NCBI RefSeq assembly: GCF_014204545.1 | Contig: NZ_JACHLJ010000001.1 | Coordinates: 1,054,001-1,118,000 of the forward strand | DNA from: Brevundimonas vesicularis | GTDB lineage: Bacteria; Pseudomonadota; Alphaproteobacteria; Caulobacterales; Caulobacteraceae | DNA length: 64,000 bases | Direction: 5' to 3' | In this document: positions 35,621 to 44,928 of the stretch, piece by piece | Numbering within the stretch: position 1 is the stretch's first letter | How the letters are laid out: every line of letters begins with the position of its first letter | The notes under the pieces: generated by a model | The model's input: the letters and a program-made list of their open reading frames with translations, nothing else | Databases searched by the model: none | What the model was told of the DNA's origin: nothing | Made by a program: the position numbers and the translations under genes

Positions 35621-36214
35621 CTAGGCGCTGCGCGCGATGCGTTCGACTTCCTTTTGTACCGCCGCCTGGACAATGCCGGGCAGGTTGTTGTCCAGCCAGT
35701 CCTTCAGCAGCGGACGCAGCATCTCGGCGACCATGGCCTCGACCGTGTTGCCGCTGACAAAGGGCAGGTCGCCCGTGGCCGACGGAGCCGGCTCAGGCTT
35801 CTTGAAGCTGGCGGCCAGGCCCGCAAAGGCCGAGGCCGCGCTGGCGGCGGCGCTGTCGCCGACCAGGGTGTCATAGGCCGGGGCCGGCTCGGGAGCCGAT
35901 TCGTAGGCCGGCGCGGGTTCAGGCTCGGGCTGATAGGGCGCAGGCGAATGCTCGACCACGTCCAGATCACCGATTGTCTCGGCCGGCGCCTCATAGCGGT
36001 CGGTCAGTTCCAGCACGTCGTCTTCGACGGCGGCAGTTTCCGGCGCAGGCTCCACCGGAGCGGCGAAGACGGTTTCAGCCGCGATCGGCTCTGGCGCCGG
36101 CTCGGGCGCAGCTTCAGGCGTTGTTTCGGCCGGGGCCTCGTCTTCGGAGATGATCCGGCGAATCGACGCCAGAATCTCCTCCATGGTCGGTTCCTGGGCG
36201 GACTGATCGGTCAT
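35621..36214 (-). CDS. popZ: Polar organising protein PopZ (DUF2497)
   Basis: A 197-residue protein with the three-part layout of PopZ. The N-terminal helix (residues 1-27, QEPTMEEILASIRRIISEDE) is the partner-binding site; the middle (about 28-130) is disordered, rich in Pro, Glu and Ala; the C-terminal helices (about 150-197, MVAEMLRPLLKDWLDNNLPG) drive oligomerisation. PopZ forms a condensate at the cell poles that anchors the chromosome origin through ParB and recruits kinases. ATG 36214 matches the known Caulobacter start; the frame extends upstream to 36295 without homology. It stands alone between valS and tolC. Confidence 0.95.
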   Translation of the reverse strand: MTDQSAQEPTMEEILASIRRIISEDEAPAETTPEAAPEPAPEPIAAETVFAAPVEPAPETAAVEDDVLELTDRYEAPAETIGDLDVVEHSPAPYQPEPEPAPAYESAPEPAPAYDTLVGDSAAASAASAFAGLAASFKKPEPAPSATGDLPFVSGNTVEAMVAEMLRPLLKDWLDNNLPGIVQAAVQKEVERIARSA

Positions 36215-36343
36215 GGCGCAACCTTGGGCGAGGCCTGGTAGAAGGGGTGGGCGCCGAACGATGGATCGCTCGAAACCTGTGCCTTGTCGTCGCATCTTCG
36301 CCCGTCGGAATCAACGGGCGGTTTCCGTCCGTATTCGACGCGG

Positions 36344-37879
36344 TCAGTTCTGCGGCGCCGTGCGCACGACCTCGCCCTTGAGCTGAGCGTCGATCGGCGC
36401 GTCGGCGGTGTCCGGCGTGGTGACGATCGGCGGCGAGGCCACGCGGTCCAGCGTTTCGATCACACCATCCCACGGCAGCCCGCCGCGTCCCTTGACCCGG
36501 TCGTAGTTCGTCGCGGGATCATAGGCCTCGATCGTCGGGTTCAGCGCCGGGCCTTCCAGCTGGCCCATGGCGGCCAGCAGCGAGGCGCGGGCGACGTATT
36601 CGGCAGCGCGGGCGCTGGCGACCGAAGTCTGGGCGTTGCGCAAGGCCAGTTCCTGATTGAGCACATCCAGCGTGGTGCGCAGACCGACCTGGGCTTCCTG
36701 GCGCACGCCTTCGGCAGCGACCGATGCGGCGCGAACCGCTTCCGTGCCGGCCGCGACCGTGGCGCGGGTCGACAGCACTTGGGCGTAGGCCGAGCTGACG
36801 TTCTGAAGAACGGTGCGGCGCTCGCCCTCGATGCCTATCTGAGCCGCGTTGGCGCGTTCCAGCGCCTGGGCGACGCGCGAGCGGTTCAGGCCGCCGGTGA
36901 ACAGCGGCACGGACAGGGTGGCGCCGGCCGTGAAGCTGCGGCGATCGGCCAGTTCACCGAGGTCGCCCAGATCGTTGGTCGATCCACCATAGGAGGCGGT
37001 AGCGCGCACCGACGGCAGATATTCCGAACGGGCGGCGGCGACGGCCGCCTCGGCGCTTTGCAACTGATAGGTCGCGGCCAGGACGGCGGGGTTGCGCTGC
37101 AACGCCATCTCGATGGCGACGTCGAAGTCGCTGGGAACCTCCGGCAGGACCGGCGCAGCTTCCAGATCGGCCGGCGATTGGCCGACGACGGCGGCATAGG
37201 CGGCGCGCGACGTGGACAACTGGGCCTGGGCGTTCGCCAGGTCGGCTTCGGACTGCGCCTGCGAAGCTTCGGCCTGTGCCACGTCGGTACGGGTGATCTC
37301 ACCGACCTCGAAGCGGGCGCTGGTTTCCTCCAGCTGGCGTTGCAGCACCGTCAGATTCTCCTGGCGGATACGCAGAATTTCCATGTCGCGAGTGACGTTC
37401 ACATAGGCCTGGATCACGGACAGCATGACCGACTGTTCGATGTCTCGCAGGTTTTCACGACCGGCCAGGACGCTGGCGCGGGCCTGGTCGATGGCGCGCG
37501 AAGTGCGACCGGCGGTCCAGACATTCTGGCTCACGCTGACGCCGACGTTGGCGCCTTCGGCTTCGGACGACGAGGTCGTGACCTGGGTGTCGGGTATGCC
37601 GTCGCCGTTCGTGTCGACGAACTGGGTCACGGCGGGGAAGTCGTTGCGAGTATAGTCCACGCCGGCCGAGGCGCCGATGGTCGGGCGCAGACCCGACCGC
37701 GCCTGGACCACCGTCTCGTCCAGCGCACGCTGGTTGGCGCGCTGGGCCAGCAGATTGGGATTGGTCCGATAGGCCAGGGCGATGGCGTCCTGCAGCGTCT
37801 CGGCCCAGGCCGGCGCGCCCAGACCGGTCATCACGGCGACCACAGCGGCCGAAGCCAGCACACGCGAGCGTTTCAACAT
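36344..37879 (-). CDS. tolC: TolC family outer-membrane efflux protein
   Basis: A 511-residue outer-membrane factor. Signal peptide to residue 26 (GLGAPAWA). Two repeats of long helices and strands follow, with TLQDAIALAYRTNPNLLAQR in the first and the matching FDVAIEMALQRNPAVLAATY in the second, as in all TolC proteins. It forms the trimeric exit tunnel for type I secretion and drug efflux. Unusually, an insertion at residues 87-105 has DTNGDGIPD (89-97), a calcium-binding-like loop, followed by a Ser-rich stretch. The inner-membrane partners are not in the window. Confidence 0.92.
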   Translation of the reverse strand: MLKRSRVLASAAVVAVMTGLGAPAWAETLQDAIALAYRTNPNLLAQRANQRALDETVVQARSGLRPTIGASAGVDYTRNDFPAVTQFVDTNGDGIPDTQVTTSSSEAEGANVGVSVSQNVWTAGRTSRAIDQARASVLAGRENLRDIEQSVMLSVIQAYVNVTRDMEILRIRQENLTVLQRQLEETSARFEVGEITRTDVAQAEASQAQSEADLANAQAQLSTSRAAYAAVVGQSPADLEAAPVLPEVPSDFDVAIEMALQRNPAVLAATYQLQSAEAAVAAARSEYLPSVRATASYGGSTNDLGDLGELADRRSFTAGATLSVPLFTGGLNRSRVAQALERANAAQIGIEGERRTVLQNVSSAYAQVLSTRATVAAGTEAVRAASVAAEGVRQEAQVGLRTTLDVLNQELALRNAQTSVASARAAEYVARASLLAAMGQLEGPALNPTIEAYDPATNYDRVKGRGGLPWDGVIETLDRVASPPIVTTPDTADAPIDAQLKGEVVRTAPQN

Positions 37880-38019
37880 TGTCCGTCCTTACGTGACGCT
37901 CTGAAGAACGCCCGAATGTTTTCTCAAGCGTAACTGCGGCCTGACCGAACCACACGCCAGTTAAGTTTTCTTCACGGTTGCGAACGGGATTTCCGTCGCA
38001 ACCGCGCGTCTCTTTGGTC

Positions 38020-38649
38020 TTACAGCGCGAAAGTGGGGGCCGGCTTCAGCTCGGCAAGGACCGCAGGCGACGAATCAAACAGTTCGCGGCGCGACAGCCC
38101 TTCGCGCGTCTGAACAAACAGGGCCGCCTTGCCGATGGCGCCGCGACGTTCAACGACGACGATACGGCCGCCAGGACGCAGGGCCGCGCCCCACGATTCG
38201 GGCAGGCTCTCGACGCCGCCTTCGGAAATAATCAGGTCCCATCCTTCGCCGGTCGGTTGACCCAGCGGCGCGACGACGGTCGCCACGCCCGCGTCCGATA
38301 GGGCCTCGCCGACTACGGCGAACACGGCGTCGTCCGATTCCTGAGCCGTGACGCTGACGCCCATATGGGCCAGCAGGGCGGCGGCATAGGGCGCGGCAAT
38401 GGCCAGGGCCTTCTCGCCTTCGCGTGCATCGGCGGCTTGCAACAGCTTGGCGACGTCGCGCGCCGGCATCAGGCGGCGCTCGCCCGCGATCACCACCGAT
38501 TCTTCGGAATAGGCGGCGAAGGCGCGATCAGGCGCGCAGAACTTTTCACGCGGCACGGCCATCATGGCCAGGTGAATCGCGCGATCCGTCACGTCGTTCA
38601 CCCGCACCTGCGAGTCGACCATGGCCTTGCGCTCTGCGGTGAAATCCAT
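38020..38649 (-). CDS. Protein-L-isoaspartate methyltransferase-like protein
   Basis: A 209-residue protein of the PCMT family. The N-terminus RKAMVDSQVRVNDVTDRAIH and REKFCAPDRAFAAYSEESV align with the substrate part of the enzyme. The SAM-binding motif I, normally a (V/L)-E-(I/V)-G-x-G-x-G loop, is replaced by KALAIAAPYAAALLAHMG, which lacks the glycines, so catalysis is doubtful. Later strands (WDLIISEGGVESLPESW, LRPGGRIVVV) are well kept. It may be a degraded or re-purposed repair protein. It lies upstream of tolC on the same strand, as in related genomes. Confidence 0.85.
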   Translation of the reverse strand: MDFTAERKAMVDSQVRVNDVTDRAIHLAMMAVPREKFCAPDRAFAAYSEESVVIAGERRLMPARDVAKLLQAADAREGEKALAIAAPYAAALLAHMGVSVTAQESDDAVFAVVGEALSDAGVATVVAPLGQPTGEGWDLIISEGGVESLPESWGAALRPGGRIVVVERRGAIGKAALFVQTREGLSRRELFDSSPAVLAELKPAPTFAL

Positions 38650-38783
38650 CTGTAGGCAGCCTTCAACGATAATCCGGGAGGAAATCTCGCGCGCTTATAG
38701 GTCCGTGCGTTGCAGCGGACAATCCGATCTGATAGCGAACGCCCCTCGCGATGACCGCCCCCGAGAAATCGGGGACAAAAAGC

Positions 38784-38857
38784 GGCCTGATGGCGGAGTG
38801 GTGACGCAGAGGACTGCAAATCCTTGCACCCGGGTTCGATTCCCGGTCAGGCCTCCA
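38784..38857 (+). tRNA. tRNA-Cys (GCA)
   Basis: A full cloverleaf: acceptor stem GGCCTGA with TCAGGCC, discriminator U as in tRNA-Cys, encoded CCA, T-arm with GTTCGATTC, and anticodon GCA at 38816-38818. Followed by a strong terminator. Confidence 0.97.
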
Positions 38858-38872
38858 TCGCGAAGATACGGA

Positions 38873-38900
38873 CGAAGGCCGCCCCTCGGGGCGGCCTTCG
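38873..38900. terminator. Bidirectional terminator after tRNA-Cys
   Basis: A 13-bp perfect stem (38873-38885 with 38888-38900) around two bases, then CGTTTTC on the plus strand. It serves tRNA-Cys and probably the convergent methyltransferase gene. Confidence 0.85.
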
Positions 38901-38905
38901 CGTTT

Positions 38906-39739
38906 TCAGCTTCCAGCAAGCGCCGTCGTCGTCAGATGATGAAGCGCAACCGCACTGGTCGCCGCGACATTCAGCGAATCGAACCCGCCCGCCATAGCGA
39001 TGCCGATCGGCCGGCAACGGTCGATCAAATCCTTCGGCAGCCCCGGACCCTCGGACCCCAGCAGCAAAGCGGCCGGTCCGGGGCGCCTGTAGTCCGAAAG
39101 CCGCTCGGTCGCCGAAGGCGTCAACGCCAACACCTCGACGCCGGCCCGCTGCAGAGCCTCGATAATGTCCGTCGCGCCGCCGACGACAAACGGCGTGCGC
39201 AGCACCGCGCCGACCGAAACGCGAATCGCCTTGCGGTAAAAGGGGTCGCAGCAGGTCGGATCAAGCAGCACCGCCCTGGCGCCGAACGCGGCGGCGTTCC
39301 TGAACAGGCCGCCGACATTGTCGTGGTTGCCGATCCCGCTGGCCACGACGAACACGTCCAGTGGCTCGATATCCTCCACCACTTTGTCCAGCGACAGCGG
39401 CTCGGGCTTTTGGCCCAAGGCCAAAATGCCCCGGTGCAGTTCGAAACCCGCGATCCGGTCCAGCACGGCCTGGCCTGCGACATAGACGGGCGTCGCGGGC
39501 GGCAGAGACGTTATGACATCGCCCAAGGCCGCAACGCGCTTTTCCGCCAGCAGCAGCGACAGCGGCTGGCAGCGCGACGCCGCCGACGCCAGTCCACGCA
39601 CCACCACCTCCCCTTCTGCGATGAACTGGCCTTGGCGGCCCGTCAGATCGCGCTCGCGGATATCGCGATAGGCCGCAACACGCGGGTCGTCGGGATCGTC
39701 GATAAATATCGTTTCGATTGGCTCGTTTTCCCATTGCAA
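38906..39739 (-). CDS. TrmH/SpoU family RNA methyltransferase
   Basis: About 277 residues. N-terminal substrate-binding part (AAYRDIRERDLTGRQGQFIA, EGEVVVRGL) and a C-terminal SpoU knot with motif 1 (ASGIGNHDNVGGLFRNAAAF), motif 2 (LLLGSEGPGLPKDL) and motif 3 (SLNVAATSAVALH). It should 2'-O-methylate a ribose in tRNA or rRNA. The open frame runs through tRNA-Asn upstream, so the real start must be nearer; TTG 39739 is the best in-frame choice but has no clear ribosome site. The short promoter space before tRNA-Asn is about 45 bases. Confidence 0.85.
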   Translation of the reverse strand: MQWENEPIETIFIDDPDDPRVAAYRDIRERDLTGRQGQFIAEGEVVVRGLASAASRCQPLSLLLAEKRVAALGDVITSLPPATPVYVAGQAVLDRIAGFELHRGILALGQKPEPLSLDKVVEDIEPLDVFVVASGIGNHDNVGGLFRNAAAFGARAVLLDPTCCDPFYRKAIRVSVGAVLRTPFVVGGATDIIEALQRAGVEVLALTPSATERLSDYRRPGPAALLLGSEGPGLPKDLIDRCRPIGIAMAGGFDSLNVAATSAVALHHLTTTALAGS

Positions 39740-39783
39740 GATCGGAACGGCCGCTGCTATACGCCCGCCTCCCGAGCAGATGT

Positions 39784-39858
39784 TCCGCAGTAGCTCAGTG
39801 GTAGAGCAGCCGACTGTTAATCGGCTGGTCGTAGGTTCGAATCCTACCTGCGGAGCCA
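39784..39858 (+). tRNA. tRNA-Asn (GTT)
   Basis: Acceptor stem TCCGCAG with CTGCGGA, D-arm GCTC-AGTGGTA-GAGC, anticodon stem GCCGA/TCGGC around CTGTTAA with anticodon GTT at 39816-39818, T-arm GTAGG-TTCGAAT-CCTAC, discriminator G and encoded CCA. Confidence 0.98.
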
Positions 39859-40076
39859 CTCGGGGTAAAGACTGAGGCCAGACAAGGCGTTAGGTCGGAA
39901 ACTTCCCGTAAAATCTGATCCTTTCGCACGACGACCGAGCTGTTGGGCGCGGATGTGGCGCGCTCTGCTGTCGCTTTGACGCACCCCGCCCCTGTCCGTA
40001 GATCAAAGCGAACCTTGCCCAACCTTGAGCGTTGGCAAAGCTATCCCTCACGAGCCAGGAGAGACGCCCCGCCTCG

Positions 40077-42995
40077 ATGTCCATCAGCTTCCTTCTCGTC
40101 GTCATCCTAGTCCTGCCGTTCCTTGGCGCCATCGTCGCGTCCGGATTGCCGCGTCACGCACGCACCTCCGCCGCCATCCTGTCGTGGGTCGTGGCCTTGG
40201 TCAGCCTGGGGTGTCTGGCTGCGCTATGGCCGATGTTCCAGGACGGTGAGACGCTGCGCTACGAAATCCCGTGGCTGCCGTCGCTAGGCGTCAATCTGGT
40301 GCTGCGACTGGACGGACTGTCGTGGCTGTTCAGCGCCCTGATCCTCGGGATCGGCGCCTTGGTGGTGCTATACGCCCGCTACTACATGTCGCCGAAGGAC
40401 CCAGTCCCGCGGTTCTTCTCCTTCCTGCTGGCCTTCATGGGCGCGATGCAGGGCGTGGTGCTGTCGGGCAATCTGATCCAGCTGGTCGTCTTCTGGGAGC
40501 TGACCAGCCTCTTTTCCTTCCTGTTGATTGGCTATTGGCACCAAAACCCCGCCGCGCGCGAAGGATCGCGCATGGCGCTGACGGTGACGGCCATGGGCGG
40601 CATCGCTCTGCTGGTCGGGATGATCCTGATCGGGCGGATCGTCGGCAGCTATGACCTCGATGTCGTCTTGGCGTCACGCGACGCGATCCAGACGAGCCCG
40701 CTGTATCTGCCCGCGCTGATCCTGCTGCTGCTCGGTGCGATGACCAAGAGCGCGCAGTTTCCGTTCCACTTCTGGCTGCCCCGCGCCATGGCCGCGCCGA
40801 CACCGGTCAGCGCCTATCTGCACTCCGCGACCATGGTGAAGGCCGGGATATTCCTGCTGATCCGCTTCTGGCCCGTTCTGGCGGGCTCCGAAAGCTGGTA
40901 TCTGATCGTTGGCGGCATGGGTCTGGCGACTCTGCTGCTCGGCGCCTGGTGCGCCATCTTCCAGCATGATCTCAAAGGCCTGCTGGCCTATTCGACGATC
41001 AGCCATCTGGGCTTGATCGTGCTGCTGCTGGGACTAGGCAGTCCGCTGGCCTGCATCGCGGCCATTTTCCACACGGTGAACCACGCCACCTTCAAGGCGT
41101 CGCTCTTCATGGCCGCCGGCATCATCGACCACGAGGCCGGCACGCGGGATATGCGCAAGCTGAGCGGTCTGTTCCGCTTCATGCCCTTCACGGCGACCCT
41201 CGCCATGGTGGCTGCAGCCGCGATGGCGGGCGTGCCGCTGCTGAACGGCTTTCTGTCCAAGGAGATGTTCCTGGCCGAGGCGGTGGCCAGCGCCCATACG
41301 CACGGCCTGAACATGCTGCTGCCCGCCCTGGCCACATTGGCCAGCGCCTTCAGCGTTCTGTATTCACTGCGGTTTATTCACGCGACCTTCTTTGGCCCTG
41401 CTCCGACAGAGTTGGACCGCATCCCGCACGAGCCGCCCGCCTGGATGCGTCGCCCCGTTGAGGTGCTGGTCGCACTGTGTCTGGTCGTCGGAATCTTTCC
41501 GGCTGTGACGGTGGGGCCGTTCCTGAAGAGCGCCGCCGTTTCGGTGCTGGGCTTTGATCTGCCCTATTACAGTCTGGCCCTGTGGCACGGGTTCAACCTG
41601 CCGCTGGTGCTGAGCCTCATCGCCCTCGCGGGCGGCGTGGGCCTCTATGTCGTTTTCGGTAAACGCATCAACGCCAACCCGCGCGGCGGACCATGGGGCT
41701 GGAAACGTCTGAACGGCGGCTGGTTGTTTGAGCGAACCATGACCGGCCTTTTCAAAGGGTCGGAGGCGACGGTTCGCCTGTTCGGGGCCACACGACAACA
41801 GCCACAGCTACGGGCCATCGTCTTGGTGGCCCTGCTGGCAGGCGGGCTGGCGGCTATCGGCGCCGGATTGGTGATCCGCCCGATCATGCCGACATTGACC
41901 CTGTCCAACTGGGCCTTCGCGGGTCTGTGGCTAGTCGGCGCCAGTTGTGCGGTCGCGGCGGCATGGCAGGCGAAATATCACCGGCTGGCCGCCGTGGTTC
42001 TGATGGGCGGCGCCGGTCTGGCCAGTTGCCTGTCCTTCGTCTGGCTGTCGGCGCCGGATCTGGCCGTGACCCAACTCCTGGTCGAGGTCGTGACCACCGT
42101 CCTGCTGCTGCTGGGTCTGCGTTGGCTGCCGAAACGGCTGGAGACCATTCGCCTGCCACAGACCATGGAGAAACGGTCTCGCCGCCGTCGCCGTATCGAC
42201 CTGATCATCGCCGGCGCCGTCGGCGCGTCCTTGGCGGCCATTTCCTACGCCATCATGACGCGCCCATCGATCGAGGGGATTTCGCGCTTCTTCGTCGAGC
42301 ACGCCTACAAGGACGCGGGCGGGCGCAACGTCGTCAACGTCATCCTGGTCGACTTCCGCGCCTTCGACACCTTCGGCGAGATCACGGTTCTGGGCATCGT
42401 CGGCCTGACGATCTTCGCCCTGCTGCGCCGCTTCCGTCCCGCCGACGACACCCTGTCCAATCCCAGCCAGCAGAACGTGCAGGACGCCTCCGACCGCGAT
42501 CACGAGACGCGATCAGAGGGCGACACGCTGAAGGAGACCATGCTGATCCCCCGCGTGGTGATGCGCTGGATCTTCCCCTTCATCATCCTGTTAGCGGTTC
42601 ACCTGTTCCTGCGCGGTCATGACCTGCCGGGCGGCGGTTTCGCGGCGGGCGTGGCCCTGTCGATCGCCTTCATCCTGCAATATATGGCCTCGGGCGCCCG
42701 GTGGGTCGAAGAGCGGCTGGCGATCCGGCCCGTCTTCTGGATCGGAGCCGGCCTGGTGATCGCCGCCCTCAGTGGGATTGGATCGGGGTTGTTCGGCTAT
42801 CCCTTCCTGACCTCCTGGTTCCAGTATGCCGACCTGCCGATCCTGGGTCGCGCGCCCTTGGCCAGCGCTGTGCTGTTCGACCTGGGCGTGGTCGTTCTGG
42901 TGGTCGGCGCCACGGTCCTGACGCTTGTCGCCCTGGCGCACCAGTCGCTGCGCAAGCCCAAACAAAGAGACGCCGAAGAAGGAGAACCATCATGA
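40077..42995 (+). CDS. Mrp Na+(K+)/H+ antiporter fused subunits A and B
   Basis: A 972-residue membrane protein. Residues about 1-520 are an NuoL-like antiporter domain (FSFLLAFMGAMQGVVLSGNL, WLPRAMAAPTPVSAYLHSAT, FKASLFMAAGIIDHEAGTRD), with the conserved Glu/Lys/His ion path. Then comes a MrpA C-terminal and MbhE-like part, and from about 820 a complete MrpB domain (FPFIILLAVHLFLRGHDLPG, GGFAAG). The A-B fusion is the group 2 (PhaAB) architecture. ATG 40077 is used; AGGAG lies 15 bases upstream, farther than usual. It begins a six-gene operon joined by ATGA overlaps. Confidence 0.93.
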   Translation: MSISFLLVVILVLPFLGAIVASGLPRHARTSAAILSWVVALVSLGCLAALWPMFQDGETLRYEIPWLPSLGVNLVLRLDGLSWLFSALILGIGALVVLYARYYMSPKDPVPRFFSFLLAFMGAMQGVVLSGNLIQLVVFWELTSLFSFLLIGYWHQNPAAREGSRMALTVTAMGGIALLVGMILIGRIVGSYDLDVVLASRDAIQTSPLYLPALILLLLGAMTKSAQFPFHFWLPRAMAAPTPVSAYLHSATMVKAGIFLLIRFWPVLAGSESWYLIVGGMGLATLLLGAWCAIFQHDLKGLLAYSTISHLGLIVLLLGLGSPLACIAAIFHTVNHATFKASLFMAAGIIDHEAGTRDMRKLSGLFRFMPFTATLAMVAAAAMAGVPLLNGFLSKEMFLAEAVASAHTHGLNMLLPALATLASAFSVLYSLRFIHATFFGPAPTELDRIPHEPPAWMRRPVEVLVALCLVVGIFPAVTVGPFLKSAAVSVLGFDLPYYSLALWHGFNLPLVLSLIALAGGVGLYVVFGKRINANPRGGPWGWKRLNGGWLFERTMTGLFKGSEATVRLFGATRQQPQLRAIVLVALLAGGLAAIGAGLVIRPIMPTLTLSNWAFAGLWLVGASCAVAAAWQAKYHRLAAVVLMGGAGLASCLSFVWLSAPDLAVTQLLVEVVTTVLLLLGLRWLPKRLETIRLPQTMEKRSRRRRRIDLIIAGAVGASLAAISYAIMTRPSIEGISRFFVEHAYKDAGGRNVVNVILVDFRAFDTFGEITVLGIVGLTIFALLRRFRPADDTLSNPSQQNVQDASDRDHETRSEGDTLKETMLIPRVVMRWIFPFIILLAVHLFLRGHDLPGGGFAAGVALSIAFILQYMASGARWVEERLAIRPVFWIGAGLVIAALSGIGSGLFGYPFLTSWFQYADLPILGRAPLASAVLFDLGVVVLVVGATVLTLVALAHQSLRKPKQRDAEEGEPS

Positions 42996-43336
42996 TGGAG
43001 CTGGTTCTCGCCCTCGCCATCGGCGTGCTGTCGGCCTCGGGCGCCTGGTTGCTGCTGCGCCCGCGTACCTTCCAGGTGATCATGGGGCTGTCGCTGCTGT
43101 CCTATGCGGTCAATATCTTCATCTTCGCCATGGGACGGCTGAGGTCGGGCGCGCCGCCCGTGCTTGCGGGCGAGGTCTCCGATCCCGCACGCTACACCGA
43201 CCCGACGCCGCAGGCGCTGGTCCTGACCGCGATCGTGATCAGCTTCGCCCTGACGGCGCTGTTCCTGGTCGTCATTCTGGCCGCGCGCGGCATCACCGGC
43301 AGCGACCATGTCGATGGCAAGGAGCCGGACGCATGA
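42992..43336 (+). CDS. mrpC: Mrp antiporter subunit C
   Basis: A 114-residue NuoK-like three-helix protein (LVLALAIGVLSASGAWLLLR, MGLSLLSYAVNIFIFAMG, ALVLTAIVISFALTALFLVV). It should sit in the antiporter complex beside A and D. Its ATG overlaps the upstream stop (ATGA) and GGAG precedes it; a second ATG at 42995 is equally near. Confidence 0.94.
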   Translation: MMELVLALAIGVLSASGAWLLLRPRTFQVIMGLSLLSYAVNIFIFAMGRLRSGAPPVLAGEVSDPARYTDPTPQALVLTAIVISFALTALFLVVILAARGITGSDHVDGKEPDA

Positions 43337-44928
43337 TCGACTGGGACGCCCATCTGATCATCGGCCCCATCGTCCTGCCGATGATCATCGCCTCGGCCAT
43401 GCTGCTGCTGGACGAGCGCCGCCGAACGCTGAAGGCGGCGCTTAGCTTGAGCGCTATGGCCGCTATTCTGATCATGGCCCTGGTTCTGCTGCACGAGAGC
43501 GCAAACGGCGCCGTGGGCGGCGGTGATACTGCGCGCGTCTATCGCCTGGGATCTTGGGCTGCGCCCTACGGCATCGTCCTGGTGGCCGACCGCCTGTCGA
43601 CGATGATGGTCGCGCTGACCAGCGTTCTGGGTGGATGCGCTCTGATCTTCGCCCTGGCGCGATGGGACCGGGCAGGGCCGCGCTTCCACGCCCTGTTCCT
43701 GCTTCTGATCATGGGCGTGAACGGCGCCCTGCTGACCGGCGACCTGTTCAACCTGTTCGTCTTTTTCGAGATCATGCTGGCCGCCTCCTACGGACTGGCC
43801 CTGCATGGTTCGGGCGAGGCGCGGGTACGGGCGGGCGTGATCTATATCGCTGTCAATCTGACCGCATCCTTGCTGTTCCTGATCGGCGTCAGCTTGATCT
43901 ACGGAGTGACCGGAACGCTGAACATGGCGGATGTTGCGACGCGGGTTGCGACCGTCACAGCGGATGACCTGGGACTGTTTCATATCGGAGCGGCGGTGCT
44001 GGGCACGGCCTTTCTGATCAAGTGCGCCATGTGGCCCTTGGGCTTCTGGCTGACCCCGACCTATTCGGCGGCCAGCGCGCCGGCGGCGGCGGTCTTCGCC
44101 ATCCTGTCCAAGGTCGGGGTCTATGTGGTCATCCGCCTAAGCCTGCTACTGTTCGGCGCTGATGCTGGCGCGTCCGCCGGATTTGGCCTGACCTGGCTGT
44201 TCGTCGGCGGACTGGCGACCATAGCGTTCGGCACATTCGGCCTGATCGCCTCTCGCGATCTGTCGCGCGCCGCGGGGTTCGGCGTGATGATCTCGTCTGG
44301 CACTGTTTTGGCGATCCTGGGCGTCGGCGACGCGGCCGCGCTCAGCGGCGCGCTCTTTTACCTGATCGGCTCCACGCTGGCCTGCGCAGCCCTGTTTTTG
44401 CTGGCCGAGATCCTCCAGCGCGGACGTGAGGCCGACGTCGGCGAGGCGCGCGCTGTTTTCGATGATGAATATCGCGATCCGTTCGACGACGAGGAACGCA
44501 ACGAGCCAGGCCTGGTGATTCCGGCGGCTGTCGCAGCCCTGGGCGGGGCTTTTCTGATCTGCACCTTGATGGTCGCCGGCCTGCCGCCCTTGGCCGGCTT
44601 CGTCGGAAAACTGTCGATGATCAGCGCCCTGGTCGGCGTCGGCGACGCGGCGGCCTGGACGCTGGTCGCCGTACTTTCCGTGTCCAGCCTCGGCGCCTTG
44701 ATCGGCCTGACCCGCCTCGGGGTCAGCGCGATCTGGACGCGCGACGAGGATGCGCCGGCTTTCGTCGTGGGTGCTGCCGAGCTCACAGCGGTTGCCGCCC
44801 TGCTTGGCGCCTGCGTGTTTCTGGCCATCTTCGCTGGCTCCGCCCTGATCTACACCGACCACACGGCGGCCTGGCTGGCTGAACCGCAAGGCTACATCCA
44901 CGCGGTCTTGGGCGGGGGCGGTCGATGA
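43333..44928 (+). CDS. mrpD: Mrp antiporter subunit D
   Basis: A 531-residue NuoM/NuoN-like antiporter subunit with about 14 membrane helices. GDLFNLFVFFEIMLAASYGL carries the conserved Glu, CAMWPLGFWLTPTYSAASAP the second conserved stretch, and LAGFVGKLSMISALV the last. An acidic loop (about 378-392, DDEYRDPFDDEERNE) lies between helices and is unusual. It is needed with A for cation/proton exchange. The ATG overlaps the mrpC stop. Confidence 0.95.
   Translation: MIDWDAHLIIGPIVLPMIIASAMLLLDERRRTLKAALSLSAMAAILIMALVLLHESANGAVGGGDTARVYRLGSWAAPYGIVLVADRLSTMMVALTSVLGGCALIFALARWDRAGPRFHALFLLLIMGVNGALLTGDLFNLFVFFEIMLAASYGLALHGSGEARVRAGVIYIAVNLTASLLFLIGVSLIYGVTGTLNMADVATRVATVTADDLGLFHIGAAVLGTAFLIKCAMWPLGFWLTPTYSAASAPAAAVFAILSKVGVYVVIRLSLLLFGADAGASAGFGLTWLFVGGLATIAFGTFGLIASRDLSRAAGFGVMISSGTVLAILGVGDAAALSGALFYLIGSTLACAALFLLAEILQRGREADVGEARAVFDDEYRDPFDDEERNEPGLVIPAAVAALGGAFLICTLMVAGLPPLAGFVGKLSMISALVGVGDAAAWTLVAVLSVSSLGALIGLTRLGVSAIWTRDEDAPAFVVGAAELTAVAALLGACVFLAIFAGSALIYTDHTAAWLAEPQGYIHAVLGGGGR

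Noticed and set aside
37976-38003. Hairpin between tolC and the pcm-like gene
   Set aside because: Stem with a bulge and no T-run on either strand, so no terminator call was made.
39795-40022. Minus-strand frame with a protein-like stretch GRIRTYDQPINSRLLYH
   Set aside because: It is the well-known translation of antisense tRNA sequence (tRNA-Asn), not a gene.
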